Origin: Candidatus Helarchaeota archaeon
GTDB lineage: Archaea > Asgardarchaeota > Lokiarchaeia > Helarchaeales > HEL-GB-A
Assembly (NCBI GenBank): GCA_013375405.1
Contig: JABXJU010000004.1
Coordinates: forward strand, 1 to 49,070
Direction of reading: 5' to 3'
Length of the DNA stretch: 49,070 bases
Below are positions 43,145 to 49,070 of this stretch, piece by piece. Under the pieces are notes generated by a model. It saw nothing but the letters and a program-made list of their open reading frames with translations, was not told where the DNA came from and did no database searches. Numbering within the stretch: position 1 is the first letter of the stretch; each line of letters starts with the position of its first letter. Position numbers and translations under genes: made by a program.

Positions 43145-43419
43145 ACACCTTTTTTAGTAAATAATTTATTAATATTCAAATTTCGAAAGAGAAATTCGTC
43201 TAAAATTATCAAATTAATATATTTAACGTGAACATCGCGCATCTTGGGATGCGTCTTTAATTTCTTATAGTGTGATAAGATTTGATTTTGAGCAATGAAT
43301 CTTAATGATTCAAAATCGTGCTTCAAGATACCGGCTTTAATGTCGTGTAATTCATTCCTAATAGGTGGTATCTTGAACTCTTTTAACACTTCAAACCTTG
43401 ATTTTGAGCTAGCCACCAT
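43135..43419 (-). CDS. Small basic protein coupled to the giant gene
   Basis: 94 residues, basic and helical, with no signal peptide or clear membrane segment; no family recognised. Its last 10 bases overlap the giant's ATG in another frame, so the two are probably translationally coupled and made in a fixed ratio. The ATG is preceded by GGTGAG about 13 bases upstream, a good archaeal ribosome-binding site at a long spacing. A chaperone, adaptor or regulator of the giant protein is possible from context only. Confidence 0.7.
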   Translation of the reverse strand: MVASSKSRFEVLKEFKIPPIRNELHDIKAGILKHDFESLRFIAQNQILSHYKKLKTHPKMRDVHVKYINLIILDEFLFRNLNINKLFTKKGVCL

Positions 43420-43462
43420 GATTTACTCATCTCTCACCATAAATTTTCAAATTAGTACATTT

Positions 43463-43473
43463 GGTTTTAAAAA
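43463..43473 (-). promoter_or_regulatory. Putative TATA element of the 94-residue/giant operon
   Basis: The minus strand reads TTTTTAAAACC here. About 25 bases further on lies the GGTGAG ribosome-binding site and then the ATG at 43419. Weak by itself in such AT-rich DNA, but position is appropriate. Confidence 0.3.
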
Positions 43474-43494
43474 CTCATAAAAAAAATTAGTATT

Positions 43495-43518
43495 AAAAAA
43501 ATTTAGCGAGGACTCCTC
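43495..43518 (-). terminator. Putative terminator between the anchored-protein gene and the giant operon
   Basis: A near-palindrome GAGGACTCCTC (43508-43518) is followed on the minus strand by T7 (43495-43501). It lies about 150 bases past the stop of the anchored-protein gene. The possible hairpin is short; the T tract alone could suffice in archaea. Confidence 0.35.
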
Positions 43519-43663
43519 CTCTTTTTATTTAATTTTACAGGATTCTAAAGTATCTCTTGTCTGATTCTATTAGAGTTTCATTATCAATATGACCAAAAAC
43601 TTGAATAACGTGTTGTTCTACACTCGGATATGATATCGAAAGAAAAAAACTGCGATAAAGACG

Positions 43664-45448
43664 TTAGGTAATTCTCTTGCCTTTTAATTTTATCATGATA
43701 AATATCCCTGTTGCAACTATAGATGTTATTCCTATAGCAGCAATCATGCCAATAATAATGCCCATATCAGGACCAGAGGGCTGGCTCGACGTTTCAAAGA
43801 AAGCGGTAAGCGTTGGATCATGTGAAAATTTTTCTCCAGACCAGATGGGATAATTTTGAATCTCGATAGAATACAATCTACTGGGATTCTGAAACCCTTG
43901 TCTGTCTTTCACGAGATCTTCTAATGTAAATATCAAGATCCTAAATGGATTAATATCATTTAATATTGATGCTGGATCATTTAGATTTTCGTTAGCCGAT
44001 GACAAGATCTTGTTTACACTGGCTCCTTTGGATGCGTGTTCAGTCTGCATTCCTTCTTTTCTATAATTATCTAATTTATAATTCTTTTTCCTTGTTTTAG
44101 CCATGTTAATCTCTGCAACCTGAGCCCCCTCCATTTCAAATTCAAAAACATCAGAGGGTACCGTTAGCACGTTGGTTATAGCTTCATTCATGTCGACCGA
44201 AGATAGAAAATACGTGTAATGAGGTATCGCAAAACCCAATCCTTGGACAGCATTATAAAGTGAATCATTGCTAATTTTTGACATATCTACCGTGAAATCT
44301 AGATCCGCTTGGGTCTCACTTATATTGTAATTGAATCCATAAGAAAAGTCTCCAGGAGAGGTATTCACATAAGAAGCGTTTGCATTCCAGTAATAATTGT
44401 ACACGAGAGGCATGATGGGATAATTGGGATACTGAATATTCCATGCGACATTTCCATCACTATCCGTGTACGGAGGAGTAAATACAATTGAAGATGCCAT
44501 CTCATTAACGGATTTATCTTTAGGATATACTTGATATGAAGTAACATTTTCAGAAAATTCAGGAAAATCAGGAACATAACTCTCCATGTAAACATAATTA
44601 TCCGTTGCTATGGGTCTTATTATTCCGGAAAATTCATTACTTGTAATAACATTAAACCCGCTTGATTGTATCGAATTAGTATCGCCCGCTGAATAGATTA
44701 CGTCTTTATCCGTATCATTGTAAAGGATGAAATCAGAAAATAAATTTGCCCATGCAATCTGTTCATTTCCTGTTGTAGTATACACTTGAATGGTAAGAAA
44801 TAATGGCATCGTAAAGTTCATTTCAATATACCCATACTTCATGTATGCATGAATATCTTCTTCTGAATCAGAGTGCCATTTACCGTAATCTTCAATTGTT
44901 TCATTCCATGTGTCTAAAATCTCATCAGTAATCTTGTCATGCTTGACATAGACACTTTCCCGTCTTTGGTAATAATCATTTTCATAATAATAATACCTCT
45001 CATATTTATCGATATTGAATTCTAGCGTGAAACTCCCTTCTTTTAGCGCCATCCATATCAATTGAATATAATTTTCATGAGAAACTTCTACGTGATACAC
45101 ATCAAGATTTATATCCATGACAATATCACCTGTAACTGTAATATTCGAAAAACACGTATAACTTGAGTCATGCGTGATTGTACGTTCTTCTTCAATCCAA
45201 TTACCGTCGATATCCTTGTATTCACACGTGTAATTATTTACCCCAGAATAATTACCGCTATAATCTATTATATGATTTTCATTATTCCAAATTCTACTAA
45301 TGGAAGTTGAATAGGTCATTTCTTTCCATTGAATTCTTGGGTTAATGCTAAGATCCTGTGCTGTAACAAAAACCATGGAGATGTTAAGGCTACCAATTAA
45401 AAAAATGAAGGCCATTAAAGATGTGCCAATTAATCTTTTTCTCATCAT
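43664..45448 (-). CDS. Secreted protein with C-terminal membrane anchor
   Basis: About 594 residues from the ATG at 45448. An N-terminal signal peptide (basic MMRKR, then LIGTSLMAFIFLIGSL, cut likely after VTA) is followed by a beta-rich ectodomain with aromatic residues and many NxS/T sequons. Near the C-terminus a single membrane helix (IIIGMIAAIGITSIVATGIF) ends in basic residues, giving a type I surface protein. A loop ILYNDTDKDVIYSAGD looks calcium-binding. A GTG at 45463 and a TTG at 45499 in the same frame are alternative starts; ATG is chosen because the neighbouring 45672-47189 gene has the same leader arrangement. Family not recognised. Same strand and upstream of the giant gene, so perhaps a surface partner. 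Confidence 0.85.
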   Translation of the reverse strand: MMRKRLIGTSLMAFIFLIGSLNISMVFVTAQDLSINPRIQWKEMTYSTSISRIWNNENHIIDYSGNYSGVNNYTCEYKDIDGNWIEEERTITHDSSYTCFSNITVTGDIVMDINLDVYHVEVSHENYIQLIWMALKEGSFTLEFNIDKYERYYYYENDYYQRRESVYVKHDKITDEILDTWNETIEDYGKWHSDSEEDIHAYMKYGYIEMNFTMPLFLTIQVYTTTGNEQIAWANLFSDFILYNDTDKDVIYSAGDTNSIQSSGFNVITSNEFSGIIRPIATDNYVYMESYVPDFPEFSENVTSYQVYPKDKSVNEMASSIVFTPPYTDSDGNVAWNIQYPNYPIMPLVYNYYWNANASYVNTSPGDFSYGFNYNISETQADLDFTVDMSKISNDSLYNAVQGLGFAIPHYTYFLSSVDMNEAITNVLTVPSDVFEFEMEGAQVAEINMAKTRKKNYKLDNYRKEGMQTEHASKGASVNKILSSANENLNDPASILNDINPFRILIFTLEDLVKDRQGFQNPSRLYSIEIQNYPIWSGEKFSHDPTLTAFFETSSQPSGPDMGIIIGMIAAIGITSIVATGIFIMIKLKGKRIT

Positions 45449-45491
45449 CCTTCTTCTTCTCACTTTTATAACCTCTTTTTTTAAAATTTTT

Positions 45492-45650
45492 TTAGACAAA
45501 ATTTCGAATTATTAGGATTTAGGAATCCTATCCTTAATATATTGAAAGAACATAAAATTAGACAAAAATACTCATTTTTAGACAAAATTCTCAAAAGGGA
45601 GTTCTGAAGGTGAATCTTAGAAAGATTAACAGTCTCCATTATTAGACAAA
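45492..45650 (-). repeat. Four TTTGTCTAA motifs upstream of the anchored-protein gene
   Basis: TTTGTCTAA occurs four times on the minus strand, at 45492-45500, 45558-45566, 45578-45586 and 45642-45650. The two middle copies start 20 bases apart and the outer gaps are 66 and 64 bases. A TATA-like AATATATTAAG (about 45535-45545) lies between copies one and two. They look like binding sites for a regulator of this gene. Confidence 0.5.
45514..45529. promoter_or_regulatory. Inverted repeat in the leader of the anchored-protein gene
   Basis: AGGATT and AATCCT, perfect 6-base arms around a 4-base spacer, sit between the putative TATA box and the start codon. Could be a small hairpin or an operator. 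Confidence 0.35.
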
Positions 45651-45671
45651 CTTGGTTTTTCACGTGAAATT

Positions 45672-47189
45672 TCATGACATCGCACTACCTCCCTTGTCTT
45701 TTGATCCTTGATCAATTGGATGAAATATTATTGGTGTATTGCTTTTTGATTCAATCTTTTTTAATTCTTCAATGCGTCTTTTATATGATCGTTGTATTTT
45801 CTCTAAAAGGTCTTCAAATCTATTAGGCTTTAATGGAGCTATTTTATTTAAAGAATAATATACCTTTCCGCCCTTAACAGGTTGAATTTTCACCAATAAT
45901 CTTAATTTATTGCTAAATTCATTCAGCCAAAAATATAATGTGGATCTTTTTCCTGGATAATCATCAACAATCTTAGTCTGTTCGAGTTGGATATCATGCA
46001 TGGATAAGTTTTTTAATTCCTTTTCTCCTCTTCTCTTTTTTTCTGCCATTTCAATTAAATAATTGAAGAATGCTAATTTGGCAGGTTTTAAATTAGATAA
46101 TGGTGAAGTAAAAAAATGCATAGCGATCAGATATGCGTGAATAAAATCGTTGTAATGAGATATGAGATATCTTTTTCCACTGTTTTTATCTTCATACCAT
46201 TCTCGCTTTTTTTGATGAAAAAATGTGATGTATTTAATTAAATCTAAGAATGCTTCAAATGGTAAAATGCTTTCATTTAAATTAACTTCATCTTGTAAGA
46301 TATCATCCCAAGAGATCTCGACCAAGAATTCACGATCTAACTCTCTAAAATGCGTGTTTAACCGCGCAATTTTTTCTTTTACTGGTTTTTTTAAGAGATG
46401 ATATTCATATCCATGACCCTGTTTAAATAATTCGAATTTAACTAAATCTTCAATATCTTTTTCTAAGTTGCTTAATTCAATAATGTTGGAACTTGGTTTA
46501 AAACGTGAAGGAAGGTTAGATTTTAAGGATGTTGCTAAGACAGTGATATTAGGTATGATTTTGGAACCTTTTCTTATACGGATTTTAAAATCTTCTATGT
46601 TTCGCATGTACTTATTGTAGATTAAATCTTTATTTTCTTCAAAAAATACAAAATAAGCTAGTTTAATACCTTTCCAATCTTCTAAGAAAAGATCTAAATC
46701 ATTTATCCCCATATATCTAAGTACGTGCTCGTCAGGATATATCTTTAAGATGCCCTTAATCAATTTTTCATTGCATTCCCCTAAAATAATTGCTGATTTG
46801 GGTTTTTCCATATAGGAGCTAATAGGGAGTATCCCAGCATGATATTTTCTAAAATCTTCATTGGGGTAATAAAAATCTAGTACATCCTTAAAAAAATCCC
46901 AATGCTTATCGCAAAACTTACCATTTACTAATTTTAAACCATCTATATTCTTTTTAGAATCCTTTTCAATCTTTGAAATTGAAGATTGCCTTTTTTTAGA
47001 TTCTTTATTTTCATTATTCCCTTTTTCATTATTTTCTTGCTCTTTTTTTTCTTGGGGAGTAATTACATTCCATTTTAATACCTTCTGATGAACTTGATTC
47101 CCTTGGTATATATTTTCAATAACTTCTTCATCTTCTTCTTGATTTTTGAGATATTTCCTATATTTTCCTCTGGGGCTAGGTTCAGTCAT
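45672..47189 (-). CDS. Degenerate AAA+-like protein with C-terminal winged helix
   Basis: About 505 residues from ATG 47189; GTG 47204 in the same frame is an alternative. The ATG lies 14 bases after GGTGAG. The N-terminal 80 residues are a charged, low-complexity Lys/Glu/Asn tail. The middle part has an ATPase-like order: KPKSAIILGECNEKLIKGIL where a P-loop would be (GxxxxGK is absent), LAYFVFFEENKD at a Walker B position, and IPNITVLATSLKSNLPSRF resembling sensor 1 and an arginine region. Residues about 400-465 look like a winged helix (TKIVDDYPGKRSTLYFWLNE). Resemblance to plasmid or viral replication helicases is by eye. It may be a DNA-binding regulator or an inactive ATPase; a mobile-element remnant is an alternative. 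Confidence 0.7.
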   Translation of the reverse strand: MTEPSPRGKYRKYLKNQEEDEEVIENIYQGNQVHQKVLKWNVITPQEKKEQENNEKGNNENKESKKRQSSISKIEKDSKKNIDGLKLVNGKFCDKHWDFFKDVLDFYYPNEDFRKYHAGILPISSYMEKPKSAIILGECNEKLIKGILKIYPDEHVLRYMGINDLDLFLEDWKGIKLAYFVFFEENKDLIYNKYMRNIEDFKIRIRKGSKIIPNITVLATSLKSNLPSRFKPSSNIIELSNLEKDIEDLVKFELFKQGHGYEYHLLKKPVKEKIARLNTHFRELDREFLVEISWDDILQDEVNLNESILPFEAFLDLIKYITFFHQKKREWYEDKNSGKRYLISHYNDFIHAYLIAMHFFTSPLSNLKPAKLAFFNYLIEMAEKKRRGEKELKNLSMHDIQLEQTKIVDDYPGKRSTLYFWLNEFSNKLRLLVKIQPVKGGKVYYSLNKIAPLKPNRFEDLLEKIQRSYKRRIEELKKIESKSNTPIIFHPIDQGSKDKGGSAMS

Positions 47190-47448
47190 CTCTCTTCTTC
47201 TCACCTTTTAATTTTTTTTCGTAAAGAATTAGTCTATTTATTCTCTGAACATATTCAGGTTTCCGTTCAGGATGATATAACATTTGATCAACTAAGTGTG
47301 ATACTTGTCTCTTGACCCAAAATTGCCTCTCGGCCTTTAAGGACGTAATATCAAATTCTATGAAATGATCATCAGGGATCCTTTCAACATTTTCATCTAG
47401 ACATCCCGGATGAAATGCTTTTTTCTGAACATGTCCTTCAATTGCCAT
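47182..47448 (-). CDS. Small protein upstream of the AAA+-like gene
   Basis: 88 residues from ATG 47448 (92 from an in-frame GTG at 47460); no ribosome-binding site is visible before either. A TATA-like TTTAAAAAAA lies about 20-25 bases upstream, so the message may be leaderless. The protein is soluble, with a helical, basic C-terminal half (FWVKRQVSHLVDQML; YVQRINRLILYEKKL). It overlaps the next gene by 8 bases, and its last codons contain that gene's ribosome-binding site, a sign of coupling. Family not recognised. Confidence 0.65.
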   Translation of the reverse strand: MAIEGHVQKKAFHPGCLDENVERIPDDHFIEFDITSLKAERQFWVKRQVSHLVDQMLYHPERKPEYVQRINRLILYEKKLKGEKKRDD

Positions 47449-47645
47449 TTTTTCAATCACATTTTTTTAAATTTTTTCTTAAAATTACAATTAATTCTGA
47501 AAATAGTCTTGTCTTTCTTAATAAAAAAAGAGAATTAGAGTGATTACCTAAATTACTACAAAAAATGGATTTTCGAATGCTTTGCATTTTTTTTTGTCTA
47601 TATTTCGAACGGAATTTACTTAATACATACGCAACATGGTAGTGA

Positions 47646-47668
47646 GATAGGTTTCGAAGTAACCTATC
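47646..47668. repeat. Perfect 8-base inverted repeat
   Basis: GATAGGTT and AACCTATC flank a 7-base spacer (TCGAAGT). Suitable for an RNA hairpin or a dimeric regulator; no gene end is nearby, so a terminator role is unlikely. Confidence 0.4.
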
Positions 47669-47853
47669 AAAAATCTTATCAGATCAAATTTTGTTACCTT
47701 AGTATTTAAATTTTTAATTTTCGTCTAATTGATATCGATTTTTTAATTAACAAAATTTTTTCACAACTATTGATTACATTATCATATTTAAATTTTTGTC
47801 CAAAAAGAGAGAAATCCAACACGAATTTTGTGAATTGGTTAGTTCATGGGATA

Positions 47854-47904
47854 CTGAACCGGTTAACAACATTCTGAACCGGTTAATATGATCAGGAACT
47901 AGTA
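47854..47904. promoter_or_regulatory. Tandem AACCGGTT operator sites
   Basis: CTGAACCGGTTAA occurs perfectly at 47854-47866 and 47874-47886, centres 20 bases apart. A decayed AACTAGTA lies another 20 bases on (47897-47904), directly before TATAAAAA. A weaker AATTGGTT lies at 47833-47840. Spacing of two helical turns suggests cooperative binding of a dimeric protein on one DNA face. Confidence 0.55.
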
Positions 47905-48005
47905 TAAAAATTTTCGGGATTCAAATATTTTTGGGTAGATGCAAATGTCGTGATGGAATGTTAATTTAAAATTGTATTTTCTTATTTTATACATTAATAC
48001 ATATT

Positions 48006-48419
48006 TTACCCAATTAATTCTTTAAACTCTTCAGAATCACGTATGTTATCGAAATCTGCTTCTAACTTTGCCTTTTCTATTATATTTTCATCGAGTTCAA
48101 TTACTTTTTTTAAATAATTTATAGATTCTTGTTTATTATTTCTTAACGATTCAACGCAAGCTTTATTATACCATGCACGTGAATAATTTGGATCGATCAA
48201 AAGTGCTTTATCATAATATTCAAGGGCATCTTCATATCTTTTTAGAACACTCAATACAGATCCTTTATTGTTCAATGCAGATATATAAGTTGGGTCGATC
48301 TTAAGTGCTTTATCAAAAATGTTTTCTATAGACCTTTAAGGTCTTTCTAAATTATCTAATAAATATCCTTTATTAGACTCTATCTGGAAGACATCAATTC
48401 TCTGAGAGAAAAACAATTC
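48006..48419 (-). pseudogene. Broken TPR protein gene
   Basis: The minus strand encodes TPR units (YDKALLIDPNYSRAWYNKA) ending EEFKELIG at the stop at 48006. The TPR sequence continues upstream of the apparent TTG start at 48275 (DKALKIDPTYISA). It runs through an in-frame TAA at 48336-48338 into NKGYLLDNLERP, again a TPR helix, until a TAG at 48420-48422. The homology across the stop indicates a nonsense-interrupted remnant of a longer TPR scaffold protein. The 3' part, about 90 residues, could still be translated. A sequencing or assembly error is the alternative. Confidence 0.65.
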
Positions 48420-48579
48420 CTACAACATCGTAGAGTGTTTATAACTAAATAAGCTGAAAGAAGATTATCTCACAAATATTTTTCAGTAAAAAGCATTAAA
48501 TTTCAAAATTTCTAAACAAGAGATTATGGAAAGAACTTATTATTATCACTAACATTTGTATCCACCCATATTTTTTTCT

Positions 48580-48640
48580 TTAAATATAAATGCCGTTATT
48601 TAACTGCATGAACCGGTTAGGCAATATCTTGACTGGTTCC
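48580..48640 (+). promoter_or_regulatory. Promoter and operator of the winged-helix gene
   Basis: TTAAATATAAA at 48580-48590 is a TATA candidate that would start transcription near 48612. That point lies on TGAACCGGTTA (48609-48619), the same palindrome as at 47854. A degenerate second site GACTGGTTCC (48631-48640) has its centre exactly 20 bases on. Binding there would block the start site, so negative autoregulation by the downstream protein is plausible. A second TATAAAAA at 48651 is too close to the ATG unless a downstream TTG (48682) is used. Confidence 0.5.
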
Positions 48641-48666
48641 TAATTCGCATTATAAAAAGTGATTTG

Positions 48667-49070
48667 ATGAAAGATAAAAAATTGAAGGATAAAAAATTAG
48701 AGAAAGAAAGACTAAAGAAAAAATGCAATCCAAAGCTTGAGATTGAATTAATTCAATTATTCAGGAGGAATGCTGTTGACGGAAAATTTCTATCATATAG
48801 GGATATCATGAAAAAGTTAAGAATTAAAAAAAGTTATCTAGCTGAACTCATAAAGCCATTAGAAGAGATGTCCTTCTTGGAAATAAAATTCGTGAATTAT
48901 TCGAGCAAGAAAGAAGAAAGGAAATTATACAAGTTGAATAAAAGAGGTCTTTGGCACGCCGATAAACTCGAAGCACCTAGCTTGAGGACAGATGAATTAA
49001 AAACCTTGCATTTACACAATAGAATTCGTAAACAAGCAGATAGTAAAATTAAAAAAGATTTCTTGACTTT
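48667..49070 (+). CDS. Winged-helix DNA-binding protein, N-terminal part
   Basis: 134 codons, running off the window; the frame has no stop. A Lys-rich N-terminus (MKDKKLKDKKLEKERLKKK) is followed by a winged helix-turn-helix: helix LEIELIQLFRRNAV, then SYRDIMKKLRIKKSYLAELI as the turn and recognition helix, and a wing ending KLYKLNKRGLWHA. This matches the archaeal ArsR/MarR-like general type, without a closer subfamily that I can name. AGTGAT sits three bases before the ATG as a weak ribosome-binding site. The palindromes upstream make it the natural candidate to bind AACCGGTT. Confidence 0.75.
   Translation, partial: MKDKKLKDKKLEKERLKKKCNPKLEIELIQLFRRNAVDGKFLSYRDIMKKLRIKKSYLAELIKPLEEMSFLEIKFVNYSSKKEERKLYKLNKRGLWHADKLEAPSLRTDELKTLHLHNRIRKQADSKIKKDFLT

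Larger units (their letters stand above)
47449..48005. other. AT-rich intergenic region without genes
   Basis: No supported gene. It holds the putative promoter of the 47182-47448 gene, three near-matches to TTTGTCTAA on the plus strand (47593, 47719, 47795), an 8-base inverted repeat, and the AACCGGTT sites. A TATAAAAA on the plus strand at 47903-47910 follows those sites, but no open frame of useful length lies downstream of it; a small RNA or a decayed gene is possible. Confidence 0.6.

Noticed and set aside
45481..45675. Minus-strand open frame of 64 codons whose ATG overlaps the stop of the AAA+-like gene (ATGA).
   Set aside because: It is made of the TTTGTCTAA repeats, the putative TATA element and an inverted repeat, and its translation (Cys/Leu/Asn/Phe-rich) looks like non-coding AT-rich DNA. 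The ATGA overlap is suggestive, so it is recorded here.
47903..47910. Plus-strand TATAAAAA as promoter of a protein gene.
   Set aside because: Downstream frames close within a few codons (the ATG at 47939 meets a stop after three codons), so no protein gene can be supported; left as a note in the intergenic entry.
47449..48005. Searched for a tRNA, CRISPR array or insertion-sequence ends.
   Set aside because: No cloverleaf, no regularly spaced long repeats and no terminal inverted repeats with a transposase were found; only short motifs are present.

Overview
The window looks like chromosomal DNA of an AT-rich archaeon, most probably an Asgard (Lokiarchaeia-like) lineage. That placement is inference. 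It rests on archaeal-style GGTG Shine-Dalgarno sequences and TATA-like elements, an archaeal PEP synthase, a leucine-rich-repeat protein whose N-terminal half has a cysteine/tryptophan motif I associate with Asgard proteins, TPR remnants, and a ubiquitin-like domain. No rRNA, tRNA, CRISPR array or recognisable insertion sequence was seen.

Layout. Positions 2-2077 (+) hold the 3' part of ppsA (PEP synthase). It converges on a minus-strand LRR gene (2137-3507). Almost everything else is minus strand and is dominated by one uninterrupted 39.5-kb gene (3644-43144) encoding a 13,166-residue protein. Upstream of it, on the same strand, come a 94-residue protein whose end overlaps the giant's start codon, a secreted protein with one C-terminal membrane anchor (43664-45448), a basic cytoplasmic protein that looks like a degenerate AAA+ ATPase with a C-terminal winged helix (45672-47189), and a small protein overlapping it (47182-47448). 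An AT-rich non-coding stretch follows. It carries paired AACCGGTT palindromes, a broken TPR gene (48006-48419, minus) and the start of a winged-helix regulator gene (48667 to the window edge, +) preceded by the same palindrome.

The giant protein reads as a cell-surface machine. Its order is: charged cytoplasmic N-terminus (about 1-560); about seven membrane segments (563-785); roughly 10,000 residues of extracellular beta-sandwich modules with many N-glycosylation sequons, including three LamG/concanavalin-like domains, a DUF2341 module, an FG-GAP-like region and calcium-loop motifs; several hydrophobic blocks (10,904-11,560); a polar linker; a ubiquitin-like domain ending in Gly-Gly (11,705-11,806); and a 1,360-residue AT-richer C-terminal region with a possible transglutaminase/papain-type Cys-His-Asp triad. 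The most interesting hypothesis is that the surface stalk is tethered to, and perhaps releases by cleavage after the Gly-Gly, an intracellular or delivered effector. The small minus-strand genes upstream would be its accessory and regulatory cassette.

Limits: all domain names come from reading motifs by eye. No profile or structure search was run, and residue boundaries inside the giant are approximate.
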